A stretch of 64,000 nt of DNA from Corella eumyota (lineage: Eukaryota; Chordata; Ascidiacea; Phlebobranchia; Corellidae). Positions within the stretch are counted from its first letter, which is position 1; each line of letters starts with the position of its first letter. This document shows, piece after piece, positions 26,220 through 41,600 of the stretch. Both the position numbers and the translations under genes were made by a program. Location of the stretch: the NCBI GenBank assembly GCA_963082875.1, contig OY720097.1:18174501-18238500 (forward strand), written 5' to 3'. The notes under the pieces are model-generated. The model worked only from the letters and a program-made list of their open reading frames with translations, did no database searches and was not told where the DNA came from.

Positions 26220-26605
26220 CGTCATCATAGTAATGACGTCACAAGTTTGGCAAATAAAATTGGAACTACAAGACCACAGGAAGAAATAGTAAACTAAATT
26301 GACGATTTTTCACTTGAACATGACATTTAAATAGAATTGAAATGTGCTTTATATTGAGGTTGACGTCATCGTACTACATAATGGCGTCATAGTATTGTAT
26401 ACGACGTCATGATATTAGATAACGACGTCATATTTTCTGTTGCTATAGTTTTAGTATTGTGCGTAATTAACACAAATATTTCGTCATTTTACATACTTGA
26501 AAACGTAATGACGTAATGTTTTAGAAATTAGTGACGTCATCTAAAGTTATTGTGTGATGTCACGCCCCTCAAAACAATCCGTGTCGCCCCTTCCGACGTC
26601 ACGCG
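26220..26605. promoter_or_regulatory. Cluster of CRE-type palindromes just beyond the EXT1 stop
   Basis: TGACGTCA occurs at 26234, 26361 and 26532. One-base variants (CGACGTCA, TGATGTCA, TGGCGTCA) occur at about 26387, 26402, 26424, 26554 and 26594. That is about eight ATF/CREB-type sites in 385 bp. They lie downstream of the EXT1 coding end and would include its 3' UTR or flank. Binding is an inference from motif identity only. Confidence 0.45.
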
Positions 26606-26666
26606 TACCCGTGGTCACGTGATCAAAACAAGAAAATAAAGAAGAGATCTTCGGAATGTCGAAGGA

Positions 26667-29600
26667 TCAGATTTCGATCTTGGGATACCTCTTCCGCTTG
26701 ATGGAGACGTTGTCCTTGTAAAGAGCAGGATCCATCCGGGCTTCGGAGGAGAGAAGAGGCATGTAACCGAACGACTCCACGAAACTGAAACGAGGGAGGA
26801 TTTTAAGTTAGTTATAATCCAAAATAACGATTTTTTTTCCAAGCATTTAATTCGATATATAAAAGAAATATACATAAGAAAGAAGTGACTTGTGTTTGCT
26901 AATTATTTTGTTTATTGTTTATAGACAAACTCGCAAGTGTGATTAGTTCTATTACGTGTTTTTTGCAGGGGCAAATTCTTTGCTTTTTATACAAAAAAAA
27001 TAATTTTCTTAAATTTGATACTTTTTTTAAAATTTGATACAAAATGTATTAAATAAATAATACAACCAGTCAATACGACTGTTTAGTTAAACGGACTTAT
27101 TAACATGACGCATTAACCGCAGAAAATTAAACAGTTTTAAATTTTTAGGGCGCAACCGATTTTTTGATGGTGATTGTTAGTTAAACATGTTAGTGTGTTG
27201 TGTGCAAAATTAAATCAAAAATGTGCAAGTGTTTTTAAATAAATTACTTACTTTTTCATGCAGTTCTGTCTGTCAGCGAAGTGATGTGGATCTGACCAGT
27301 TTGACACCACTCCACCGCTTTGTGGCGCCTTCAAGCCCTTTTCCTGGTTCGTGGAGGATTCTTTATATTGTTTCTTCTGCGTAACTGAACCAAAAAATAT
27401 AATATTTAAAAGCGGAAAAATATTAAAATAGTTTTTATCAAGTATGTAATAAAAAACAATTAAATTTTTTCAGTAATATTTTTTTTTATTTTTTTTTAAA
27501 TTTAATGAAAAATCCATTTTTCAAAGTCGGAAAACATTTTTACATGCCTTGTTAAGTTTTTGCTCTGTAGAAAAACCTCTCTCGACAACCTAGACATTAA
27601 CAAGACACATTCCTACCATACAACCATGAACATGAATTATCTTGTCTGTCTGGTTGCGAGAGTGAAGACAGAAGGGATTAATGACGTCATAATACTATCT
27701 TTGTTTCAAGGGTTAAACGAAACAGACGGTAAACGAGACTGTTCTGCTATTTTTTGCCGATTTTAAAAGTCAAAAAAATAAAAAATTGTCAAAATTTTCT
27801 CACCTTTGATTGGTGGAAGTCTGGTCACGTGAGCGATCATCATGTTCATTAAAATATCCTCACAATTACTTAACTCGTCCACTAGTTGGCGGTCGCGTTC
27901 CGGAAGCCAGTCAGTGTATAAAGCAAAATAATATCTAAAAAAAATGTTTTTAATAATTTAACTTTCATTTTTTAAAAATATGTAAAAAAATGTTTAAAAA
28001 ATATTTAAATATAAATAAAAAAATAAAAGCAAGTTGAAAAACTAACTTATGTATGAAAGCTGCCCCGGTTAATATCATGCTGTACGAGTTCGACCACTTT
28101 GACGTATAAGCCCATCTATTTTTCTCCTCATTCCAGTAATGACTTCGTGCTGGGAAACCAACCAAACGATCTGGAAATTGTCGCCAAACTTGAAAAGCAA
28201 AATCAATCTGAAAATAACAAAATAGGTTGATATTATTTTAGTAAAAACTAAAAAAATAATAAAATCGTTTAAAAATTTTTAACTAAATACTTGATAAATT
28301 AACCCTAAAATGTTCATTAATGACGTCACAAAAAATTTAACATAGACATTATAAACAAATCATAAAAATGACGTCACAAAAAATTTAACATAAACATTAT
28401 AAACAAATCATAAAAATGACGTCACAAAAAATTTAACATAAACATTATATACAAATTATAAAAATGACGTCACAAAAAATTTAACATAGACATTATAAAC
28501 AAATTATAAAAATGACGTCACAAAGAATTTAACATAAACATTATAAACAAATTATAAAAATGACGTCACAAAAAATTTAACATAGACATTATAAACAAAT
28601 TATAAAAATGACGTCACTAGAAATTATAACCATAAACATTGTAAACAAATTATAAAAATGACGTCACTATTAATTATACCATGATGTCTCAATTCAAAAA
28701 AAAAAATTATTCTAAATTGAAGTCAGGAAAAACAAAAATGTCGTCATAAAAAAACAACAATAACGTCGCACCTCCTGGACGTTAAGTTTTGCGTCTTCAT
28801 CCAAGCTGAAGATGGAATCGAATCTGATGTCCTGGAAGGGATAAAATCTTCTGCTCATCACCTTCGTGCTGTCGTCGATCACAGTCACGGGGATTTCCCG
28901 TTCCGGATCCTGCAAAGACCTCCATCTGGACGGGGGAGGGGGAGTTTTAGAACAATGCCAGATTATGATGATCTAAAAATTAAAATAAAATAAATTTTAA
29001 TTAAAAATATTATATCTAACTAAAAAAGTAAAAAAATATTGTTGACAAAAAACTTCAATTAAAAATATTTTGTTTAAATAATTTAAATGGACACGCCCTC
29101 TTTTTTTCAATTATAACCAATTTAAATTAACAAAATCAAAAACAGAAAAAATGTGGTGCTTAAAAACCACGTTTAAAAATTAGGATTAAATAACTTTGGT
29201 TTAGTTTTGCGGTATAATCCAAATCGGTTTCCGTTTACTGAGATTTTTAAGAGCATTAAAACAATCCACAAACAAACCATAATAATTTCAACTTTTAACT
29301 TTTATTGTTAACTTAATTTTAAGACCTAACTTAAATTCTTACCAATCCAAAGCGACTTAAAAAAAATTAAATTAAATGTTTTGATATAATTTTTTTAAAG
29401 TTTTGGCAAGTCGTTAAGGTAAGCAACTTCTAATCAGATTTAGGAAGGCTGTTATTACTTGCACCGATTTAATATCGCTATATATAAAGCGATATGCAAT
29501 AACACAATAACAGCATATATCTCAAACCACAAATTCGCTGATAAGACTGCGTGCCTAACACAGGTTTACACCATGGCGTTAATAAACCACATGAATACAA

Positions 29601-32600
29601 AAAACTTTATTTTTGTGTAAAATTTTGATATTTTGACCCTTAAAAAAATAGTATGACGTAAACCAGAAACACACCCTACCCTGCATTGATGCACGGCGAA
29701 TAACGTGCCAAAAATGTTATTTAAAAACCGTAAAATTTACAGTAAGCACTGTGAAATGCCGTGTCAATTTAGGTATAAACAAAAGCTTAAGTACCTGAAA
29801 GTACGTTGAAAGATAAAGTACTAATATACATTACAACTAAAACTAATTTTTGCAGCTAAAAAATTTCACAAAAAATTTAAAAAAATGTTTTCTTTTGTTC
29901 AAAAATGTTTACCTGCCCACATGACGTAGTTTGAAGGAGATTTTTCACAAGCTTAACTATTGGAGCAGCCGAGCTCATAACAGGGGAAGTACCTTGAATT
30001 ACCGCCGTAAATTTATCAGGAGCTTCAAGACCTAAAAATTAAAAAAAAAATTATTTCTAACTTGTATTTTTAACAAACTTGCTATTAATATTTACCCTTA
30101 ACATGTAGCGTTTATTTGCTTTAACCCTTACGAAATACAGCCCTAGCATTTACGCTACATATAAAACCAACATATGGCTGTAATGTAAATTTTCCAACAC
30201 GATAATCAAATGCAAAATCAAACGAACAACAACCAAGGCAATGCATTTAAATGTTTGCCAACTAACATGTTTGCATGTTTTACTACATTGTTGTACCTTG
30301 AACCGTTTACTAGGAATAAAATGTTAATCAATTACAAACCAATAACAGGATAACAACTTGATTCAACTTAAACCTCAACATTTAGATTTTAAAATTTTTT
30401 ATGGTAATTGTAAAAATTAAAAAAAAAATATAATAATGTTATGTATATGTTTAAGAAATGGTGTTTATTATAACGCAAGTGGAAATTTTCAATAATTGCA
30501 GACAATAAATAACGTTTTCACACAATTTTTTTGTAAATATTAAAGATTGTACCTATATAATCGATTAATTAAGTTTTAATTGACAATTTTTTTAAATTTA
30601 GCACAAAAAAAGCATAAGTTTGGTCCACAGCCAATATTTTTATTATGTTTTTTCATTTTTTGTCCATGCCCGCCGTTTCAAAAAATTGAACCGAACCTGC
30701 AGACATTAACCAGACGAAAGTTAGCATCAACATTTAACACACTTGAATTAATATCTTCTATATACCCTTAACCTTTTATCATTAGTAGTATTAGGTTACT
30801 AAGCAGGCTAATAACACCATAATTACAGTATTGAGTTAATTTAAGTATGCCAATCTGAGAATAAGTAAATAAAAATGTTCATAAACTTTTATAAAGTATA
30901 TATACAAACTAAAAATTTTAAGTATTTTTTTTGAATATAAATTTGAAATGTAGTTGGTGTTTTTAAAAGTTGTAAATATTTACCGAATAAAAATTGTAAA
31001 CTGGTGAATATGGAGTAAGTATATTATGTAAATATTATGACCACGGAAAAAATAGATAGACCGTAAATATTAACTTTTCTTTTTCAATAAATCAGATTCA
31101 AATGTTTTTAAATAGTAAAAATTAAATGTATTTATCAAGAAACGGTTACAGTCCTCTTTTGTGACAAATTATGACAATTTAAATACATAAATTTTAAATA
31201 AAAAATATCACAAAAATAAAAAAAAAATCATTTTTAAAGATACTGCCAACTTATATTCGAACCCACCCGTTTTGTTTACACATTTTTACCCCAAAGTCAA
31301 AACAAAGATTGAGAGCGTAACGCATTTATAGAGCTTAATATACTTACTAGACATAACTGACTTAAGTCGTTATTCATCTGCCAAAGACAGTAGGGTAGGC
31401 GCATTTTATTTGTCTAATTTAAAAGGCTTAATAGAGTAACGTTACAGAAATACGAAAAAATTGACAAATTTGGATTTTGAAAAAATAAATTTTGACATAT
31501 GTTGCGTGCGGGTATATTTAAATTTAAAATAATTTTTGAAGTATAACAGCTTATAAAAATTCCTTTTTTTAAATTAACTATTTTTAATTTTTATAAATTG
31601 TATAAGTAAGTCTTTTAACTACAAAATCATATAGGCCCAATTTTTAAAGTTCTAATTTTTTTATTTTTCGTGACTTAAAAAAAAATATTTTTTTGCAAAT
31701 TTTATTTATTTTTTGATGTTGTTTTAACCCCTGCGTCATAAATCAGTCAACACGTCACGTGACCTGTCAAAGATGTCACGTGGGAACGATCACAACGTCT
31801 AATTAACCGGAAAAAAATTTTAACTCGCAATTCATATGACGTCATCGCACGTCATTGGCTTTCGAAAAAATCCAACATTTTTACCGAAATCATCAATTTA
31901 AAAACTTTTTTTAAAATCAACCTTAAAAAAAATTTTTTTTCTAAATTTTAAAGTTTTTATTTATTTTTACCCAAAAGAAAAAAAACTCTAAAGTTTTACC
32001 ATTAAAATATCAACACGTTACAAATGAAGTAAAAAGTCAATAAATAAGCGAATTTTAAACAAAAGTAACTTTTATTTTATTTTCTAAAATTATCAAGGGT
32101 CAAAATGAGAACGTGTTTAACTTATGAATACTAACGAGCTATCGAATGATTGAGATTGAAAAGATTTTATTTTTTAAACTCAGTTCTGTTAGTAAATATA
32201 TAAAAAAGTTCTAGTTATAAGGGAAGTGATATTAAAAACATAATTTCAGGATTATATTGAATTTTAATTTTAAAAGTGAAGTAATTAGAATAATAAATAA
32301 ATACCAAATTTTAATTTTTTGTGTTATAAAAATCAAGCTAAATAAAAAAAATTTTCATTTAAAAAAAATTTTACTTTAAAAATTTTAAAAACGGCACATT
32401 CTAATAAAATCATTCTTAATATGCAAATTAACTATGACTAAAAATCTGTAATAAATACGCTTACCTAGTTTTCCATAATAGAAGGGGAGATTTTGCGGTG
32501 AGGAACTATAGTCAGGTAAGTAGAATAAAGGACCAGGACCCATATTCCAAACAAAATCTGGTCTGGCTTCGTCTGCATATATTCGATCGTATATAATCTG

Positions 32601-35600
32601 TTGATGCAAAAAAAACATTTATTTAATGTTTCTTTTAGGATTTAGGAAAATCTTATTTTATTTTTTCTTGTACATTTATTAGTTGATGGACTTTTGTTGG
32701 CCCTTTTTTTTGCAAGAAAGGCGAAACAGGAAAAACAACCCTTTGTTATATTGTTTATTTTTCGTTTTACCCAGAACAAGGAAATGCTATACTTAATTCT
32801 ATATCGTGTTAATAAAGCACGTTTAAAAGAAAAATTAAAAAGGTGAAAATTTAATTTAAATTTAATTTTATAAGATTAATATTTCCTTTTTTGTACCGAT
32901 TCTTTGGCCCATTTTAACAATGTTAACCTAAATTGATAATTAACTTATTCAAAGAAAGTTTAATAACGTTAATTAGATAGAAAAGTGATCATTATTGGGG
33001 TAATAAAGTATTTAACCTGTTAATTTAAACCATATAAAAAACTAATCACCAGTGATTAAATAGTTACTTAAACAGTTTAAGCCAAATTAAATCAACTAGA
33101 ATAAGGCCAAGTTATAGTTTGTATAATTTTATAATATAAAAATTTGAACTCAGAATGTGTTAAAAATAGATAAAAATCAAAAAATGTTTTATAAGAATTT
33201 TGACATTTCAAGTAATTGTAAAGAAAGATTGATATGACGTTGGATAAAGTTAAAATTAGCTGAAATTGAAAAGATAACTGAACATTTTTGACAATCTGGT
33301 TCACGATTTACGCCTATTTTAAACACGTTAACTTACAATTTAAACAATATAAACGACGGAAATTTGTTAGTAATTTTAAAAAAATCAAATTTTAAGGAAA
33401 TTATATAAATTTTAAATAAAAGTTTAATACACTTTTTTAAAAATTCTTTTTAAAAATAAATTTGCAAACATTTTTACAAGCAATTGCCTAAAAAACTTAT
33501 TAAAATTTCAAGAATAAAAAAATTGATAATATTTTTCAAGTTTTTTAATATTTTGGAACGAAACCTGGTTTTAACTTAGCTCAAAAACCGCGCATACTTT
33601 TCTACTTTTGTTAAGTTTAGATTTCTTTTGTGTATTTTACCATTCCATTAAACATAGACTTGCGGTTAAAAATCGCTAGCAAGAAATCGACATTGCTAAA
33701 ACCGAATTCAAGCAAAAAAATCTTAATGTTTATATAACCATTGGAATCAAAACCGTATAATATTAAAATAATAAACTGAATTGTAAATTTAATTTTAATG
33801 TTGTTTTTATTAGGTATTTTATCATTTTAACAAAGCATTATTTTGTTATTATTATTGTAAAGTTAGCAATGGCGTAAGAGTAGTAAGTACAATGTATCTT
33901 ATTAAATATATCAACATTCGATTTTTAAATATACTCAAAGAACGCTCCTACATATAAATATTTAACTTCACATAAAGAATGGCCTACCAAACCTAAATAC
34001 GACCTCATAAGTTTAAAAAAACACGTTCAACTAACAGCAAGGATGTGTTTAAACATATTTAACAAATAGTGGAGTTAGGTTTTCTATGAAAGTATTTACT
34101 TATATGTTAACGGATGGCTGATAAGAAGGTCGTTTTGAGCTTTTAAAAACTCGTTTTAAGCACTTTCAAATCGATGTCATTTTTGTCTGCACATTTTAAG
34201 TTAAGATCAAAGTGGTAATGCAATACACAGTTTAAACTCAAATGGTGTTTAAGCACGTTTAAGTGGATGTGGTTGATTCAGTAATAAACCATTTCTAACT
34301 TTTAATTTTTTTTTAAATTTCGTTAAAAAAATTTCAAAAATAAAAATTTCAAAAATAACATTTTCAAAATAATTTTTTTTAAAATTTTTGGTTTTTAAAC
34401 AATCAAACACGAAATACACAGATGTGAGGTAATTTAAATTTCACGTCACAGCTTTAAACAAATTCAATTAACGAAACCTTAACCAGAAATTGAATCATAA
34501 TGTGCGCATATGGTCGCCTAATTACCTCGAATCTTGTCAAGATTAGCACTCATAATGCACCACATATAAAACAACCTAAACCCTATTCATGAGGGAATAA
34601 ACAGCGGTTTACCTCAAATGTCGTTCGAATGATGACGTCAGTCGAAGAGAAGTAGGTATCCCAAAGAAATTGCGTCTGCTGACGTAGTGACATAATGACG
34701 TCATCGTCTAGATCCCGCAGCATTGTCGGCACCTATGGAGATTTTAATTTTGTTGAAATGTTAGAGTTGTACTTGTGATTTATGTTTAATACCTTAGGGT
34801 GTTGAATATACGTCTACAAAGCCGATGTCAAGAGTCGAAATCTAATATTTTAAATTATTTAAATATTTTTTTTAAACGAATACGTATTTTTTAACCTTTA
34901 CATTATAGGTTTCCAATGATCGGAAAAATACCGAACAAAAATTTCCAATTTACATCATTGAATATTTTTTAAATACATTTTTCTTGTTTACACAATTTAA
35001 ATACATTTTCTTGTTTACTTTCCAAAAATAAAGATATAAAGCCAATATTTTTATTCTTTGATATTTGTATGCTTTAAGCAATAAATTTACAACAAAAATC
35101 CCCAAATTTTAAAATAAAAAATCATTGTTTAAAAAACCCAAAATAAAAAAGATACTGGAAACGAAACAGGTATTTAAACATTGTGTTAAACAAATTTTCT
35201 AAAACAAAAAACGAACCAAAACCTTTGCTAAAAATTGACCAAAGATTATTCAAATATTTAAACTCCCTTTCACCTGTAAGAGTAATCTTTCTTCCCACGC
35301 TATACTAGCCTTCGTCCAATCGATAATTTCAGCAAAGGGTAACAACCAACCGTTAGCAAGAACCACGGGTATACATGCAGTCTGTAGTGATTCAAGGAAC
35401 CGGAACGAACCCAGTCTTCGCCCCCGGGGAACCATGCAAAATGTGGAATCGTGGAGTAGCTCCTGGTAGTCCCATCTATAAAAAATAAAAATATTTGTTA
35501 AAAAATTACAGTTTTTCAAACATTTTTTTACCATTCATAGCACCTTGCCTAAGAGCTACATAAAAGCAGTGGGTATTAAACCCAGGACCTCAGACACCAC

Positions 35601-38600
35601 GCAGTCGGTTAATTATTAGATATTATTGAATACTATAAATCAAATTACATAAATATTGATATTGGGTTCTAAAGTTCAAATCTAGGTAATATTTAAACCT
35701 ATTTTTAAATGGCCTTTTTTAAATTGATTTAAATTTTAAATCACTTTTAATTATAAAAACAAAATTTCCCCAAAGATAATTATTCAAGTAAAGTAGATAT
35801 ACTAAAACAAGCAAAAACATAGTAGTTGGTAAAACTTTAGAGTGTTTGTTGGAACAAGAATTTAAAGAAACTTAAGAAGTACAACAACTTTATAAGATAA
35901 GTTTGTTTAATAACAGAGGAGAAATATTCTCAAATTAAACAACAACTTTTCTTATATTTTGGTGGGAAATTCAGAAGCGTTTTTGTTAATATTTAATATT
36001 TGCATTTGATATTGCAGAAAGAAAAAATATATAACATGTTTACATTTTTACAAAAAATTTTTAGTGTTGTGTACACTTGATTCATATTTATAATTTACAA
36101 ATTTATAACAAGTAAATTATTTACACTTAATTTAGCAAAATTATCACCATACAACAATTAAGATAATTTCGAGGTCTAGACTTTATGCGTTATCTTCCTA
36201 TACAGACAACTGTTGTGAGCATAGACAAAGTATCCATTGTATACGTCTAAGCACTTTCTCGGTCCGAACGCTACGAGGGTTTTTGCGCAGATAAAGTATA
36301 GGCGGGCGGCTTAAAATAACTTTGAAAAGAGGATTTGTAAGTCGATACTGTATGTGCTAAATCGGCCGAAAATTTGCGCAAATTTTTATTTTCGTGCGGT
36401 TTCTGTGGAAAGTAGAGCACTGCATAATTGGAGGCAAAATTCGTTGTTTACTAGTTTCGATGTATAACATATATCAGATATACTGGTGGTATCCGAATTA
36501 TCGATGCTCTTTAAAATATTCGAAAACAACAACTGGGTTTGGTGACCATGCCATTATATACTATAAAATCTTTGTGTAAACATTAATACTTTCGGCATGT
36601 TTTAAATTATTAAATTGATTTTGTCATTTTTTCCTCGTAAAAAAACAAATAAAAAAAAGAAAATATAATATAATAAGAAAATATTTGTATATGTGAGTTT
36701 TATAAATATTCAATATCAACACAATAATTGTTTTTCCACAGTTTGCAAAAAAATGACGCGTTTTACAAGAATGTGCGAATTACTAATACTACAATAACTT
36801 CTTAGCCTTTTGGATGATAAACTTAATAACCATATCGGACACATTATCATATAAAGTTGTTATTACCCGATCATAATAAATAACTGTTTGGGATTGATCT
36901 TAAATATGTTGTATAGAAATGTAAGATAGACAAGATTAAACGATTTTAGCATAAAAACATTTTTAGAAATAAGAATACTATTTATATGACACATAAAAAC
37001 AGTAACCCCTTAGTTAAAAATAGCTCTGTAAAAACTACGCTTCTGAAATCAAAATGTATATACAAAAATATAAAATTTAAATTGTGTTATTACTATATAT
37101 TTGTTTGCAAAATGAAAATAAAGTATGATGTATTTGCAAATAAATCAGTTTTTATAAATATCTTTCTAACAGTCTGAGCACTTTATTTTAAACCTTAAAA
37201 AACTAATAAATAATTAATTACTCAACAGGGTCCATAAGTCATACTAACTTATAACAAACCGTCAGTTCGTAATAACAGCCAAAAAAATAAAATATTGGAG
37301 TAAAAAATAAAGTTAAAAAAATAGGATTTTTGATAAGTTTACCTACTAAACTAGATGACATTTTACAGTTTACAAGCGTTTTCGATCAATACAGATTAAA
37401 TTGACTTTGATGTAAAGTTGTAAGTGTAAAAAGCACTTAAAATGTTAAATGTCCACTTGATGGGCAATTCGGGTGGTCGCCGAAAACTTTGTGTAATTAT
37501 TTTTAAAAAAAATTTGCGGTTATAACATATAATATATATTTTGATATTATAAAAAACAATTTAATTCAATAAAATTAAAACAATATGAGCTTTTAAAAAT
37601 CATTGCTCTATAGGAAAGATGTTAAAAAAACACACCTTAAAACATAACATTGCCACAAACAAGCTTGTCATAAATTAACTAAAATTACACAAAATTGAAA
37701 CAGAAATCATAAAGTGTAAAGTCTTTAGCCTAAAGATCACCAAACCTTATTCTAATTCACAGGAAATGCAAACGAGTTAAGTTGAATTCATGTTTGCCTA
37801 CAACGCTCTTGTGTGTACACTAATGGGATGGCACAACGCTAATTATATCTCGTATATCAATATAATGCATACCGACACCGTGACCACGAGTTCTACTTCA
37901 AAGATAAAGGTAATTTAAGCACCTCGGTTGCACGCAATATTAAGAAAAAACATGTTTTTTTTTAACTACGTAATTCTTAAATTTTCTGGGTAAGAAATTA
38001 AGGTTACAACTAAGTCAGGGTGGTCCAGTAATTGATAAACAAGTTGTTTAACTACCAATGTTACAAGATAAAGATTGGATTATTATTCCCCGGTATACCT
38101 TAAACACACATTTATTTAATAATTACCGTAAGTTAATAAACTACTATAAAGCTAACACGAATTTTAAATATATAATATAAGAAAAGATAAAATAATAAAT
38201 TGGATGTGTTTCTATAATATTTAAATTTACAACGCCCTGTTTAAATTGCATTAGAATTTTTTTTTTTAAATAGTGGAGATTTTTAAAGACATAACCCAAT
38301 CAATGACCCCAAATTTGTATAAAGTTCAAGTTAACAACTTACCGGACATTGTGGTAGTTTTTATCAATAAAAAAACCCTTCTTTATATGTACATTTAACC
38401 AATGAACTAATAAACCCAACACAAAGAAACCTGTTCACCAACGCTCGGGGTTTTGTGAGTTGGGAAACTTTAAAGGGTTTATTTTCAAATAAATTTTTTG
38501 TTCCAAAATTTTTAATTTATTTTTGGGTAAACCCTTTACAAAATTTCGTATTTTAATTTTGTGTATTAAATTAGCGAAACTAATAATAATTTAAAACTAT

Positions 38601-41600
38601 TTTCGAAAATGACATAACATCGGTAGTAAAAAGTTAACTATTGATTACCCTATATCAGTATACTAAGAAAACATAAACTACGCAAAAACTATATAAATAG
38701 ATTTATGTAAACGGAAGTACGAGTATCAACGTTATCGAGAAAATCCCGATAGCTCATATGACGTAATAGTTATATTGATATTTATCGCTCATATCAATTT
38801 AAACATTACTGAAAGGTAATAAAATATACGCATGCCTAATTTAAATGACCATTTACAGATTAGTTTTAATGGGCCTTAACTTATAAGACATTTAGGATGA
38901 GAAATTTGATTATTTGGTACAAAAATGGAAAGAATTCGATCTTATGACGTAATAAGGACGTTATTGTTGTCCGACGCGTCTCGTTAGTAAATAAACTTTG
39001 TTTGCTCGACTGCCCGTTCTTTAAACTTTTCCTTTAAACAGATAGCCAAGACAAAAACACCAAAACCTATGTTTTTCACCCTTTACCAGCGACAAAACAA
39101 CTTTCCAGCAGATTTAACAGCGTTTTAAGGGTTTTAAAATATTAAAGGGTTACAATTGCGGTAAACTTATAAGTATGTAGGTCGACTTTCTACGGGGTTT
39201 TAACGTGATAATACTTAAAGTGTGACGTGAGAAATGAATGTATGTTTGATTTCCGCTCAAAAAGGAAATGTATTCAAGAAAGGTTTAAAGTAAAGGAACT
39301 GAAGGTCACTTTTCAGTGGCTATTACCCGTGAACCTAATCCCTAATACCTTTGATTTTGGTTTTAAAATACTGTATTTTGGTATTACATAAATCCGTTTA
39401 AGATTTTAGGTAGAAAACGAATTTTACAAAAAAAAAATTCCATTTTTTTTTTGCTAGAAAACTTTAAGTAATTTAAGAGAAAAACTAAACCCGGATTCCA
39501 AAATTTTCTGACCTAGTTTTCGATATTTTTATTATTGTGTAAATGCTAGTTATGGGTAAAGTATTTTTACTTGGAAATAGAATAAGATAAAAGCGATATG
39601 CTAAACAGAAGATCATATCTTTTCATCAGACATTAAAAAATATTTAAATCCCCAAAATAAACCAATTTCTAACACTTTAAATGCATAAAAGTATAATGAT
39701 TAGCAATTAAATATTTAACATTCAAAATATTCAGAATTTACTACAAATACTAACTCAAAGACTAAAAAAATAAACATTTACATTTTTTAAATGTTTTTTT
39801 TATGTTTTATGGTATTTTATAATGCACACATTAAAATAAAAACTGCTCACTTCAACTTTTCAACTTAAAAAACGTTTTGTTCGATGAAATGATGAATTTA
39901 CAGCTGTCAAGTAAAGTTAACAAACCGTTTACAGCAAAGTCAACGACACGTCGCACGCAAGGCTATAAAGTTTGGATTTATTGAAACTGCTTAAATGGAA
40001 TAGCGAGAAATACTAAAATTAAGTTAACTTAAATTTTGATGAATTGTTACAGACGATAATGTAATTTTTTTACTTCTTACAAAAATGAAACTGGAAAGCG
40101 ACACATTTTTAATATTTTCGTGAATTAAATTTTAAATTTTAATTTTTATCAGTTAAATTTAAATAAATGTTTTTTCGTAGCATATTTTAAACTCTGTTTT
40201 TAAAAAAATGCTCGGCTGAGTTCAGTTAAAAGATTAAAATCGTGCTAAAACAACACACTTAGTCGCGCGACAAGACCCATTTTTTACTACCCCCAACAAT
40301 ACCTTGGTGGGTAAAAAATGCAAAAAATTTCCAGTCTTTTTTGGGGTTAAAAATATAAAACCAAAAAAACAAAATACTTCTACAAAATAGTTTAGTATTT
40401 TTTCCCTTTAAATAAAATAGAAAAACTTTTGTTTACCCAACAACAAGAATGTTAAAGTTCGCAATATTTTAGTCTGCAGTTAGCACGGGGAGCGATAAAT
40501 CAAGTTTCAAGTTAAACATAGACTCCTAAAATCCGGTCACGTGATCAATCTATCGCCGGTTCTCAATCTGAATTCGAAAAATTTACTTAACCAGCCCGCA
40601 AACTATGTAAAAACCTTGTTAATTATATAGGAGTGTTAAGTATTGCTTCTATTCGTGTCTTTAAGTGGAAACGGTATTACGAAATTCAAAAAAACAAAAA
40701 AATGGGATTAAAAATTTAATATTTGCTCAAAAAAATGCAATTTTTGTATTTATTTAACAGTGTTGTATTATACGAAGTTAAAATCAAATATTATTACAAG
40801 TCGAGGAATAAATTTTAATATAGCCCGTCATATACAACTGCTAGAATAACATATACACCTTAATTTAGTATAACACGATTATTAACGCAAGTAGGCTTAA
40901 CGAAGCTAATGGAATAAAAACGAAAAGCTAAAAAACAAGCACCCAAGGCTAAACCGACATTTCTAAATGAGATATTGAGCAGATAACCGGTTATCTGTCG
41001 GCCATGTGACTGAACTCTACAATGACCCATTCATAAAAAAAAACGGAACATACAACACAATGGACACGACGCATTTTCCATTGTTGTGACACAATAAGGT
41101 TTTGTAGTGATGACGTTGATATTTCTGAATTATTATATGGGTTTGCCTCCTGTTTTGTTAGGGAGAAAATACACTTAAATAACTTGAAAATGATTAGCTT
41201 GGGGTAAGGGGTGTCTTAGTACCTTGAACCGGGAAATTTCGAGTGGGGTTGCGGGAATTCGATCACTTGCCCCCTTGCCACTTAACACGTCAACACAAGA
41301 CCTCAGGTCAATGGAACAACATTAATTGTATAGCAGGGTAATCTAACCGGACTGAAAACAATAGACAATTGTCAACTATAGCCCTAAGAACGTTGTAATT
41401 ACAGAACTCCGATACGGAAAAAAAACTAATTAGATTTTAATCAATTTTAAAACGAAATAAGTGTGTTATTTCTACTCTATTAATCCCAAATAAAAATACG
41501 TTACGCTATCTTATAGCGAATCGAACTGGCACAGAAATACGAAAGTTTTTCTAAAACGTCGTGTGCCCTAATTAAATTAATACCATCATGGCAGGAAACC

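Noticed and set aside
36794-36813. ATAACTTCTTAGCCTTTTGG resembles the 5' end of U2 snRNA (16 of 20 bases).
   Set aside because: The similarity stops at once; the branch-recognition region, Sm site and later stems of U2 are not found downstream. At most a tiny relic, probably chance.
40278-40320. Perfect 10-bp inverted arms as a microRNA precursor.
   Set aside because: A total length of 43 nt leaves no room for a standard Drosha/Dicer substrate; kept only as a hairpin.
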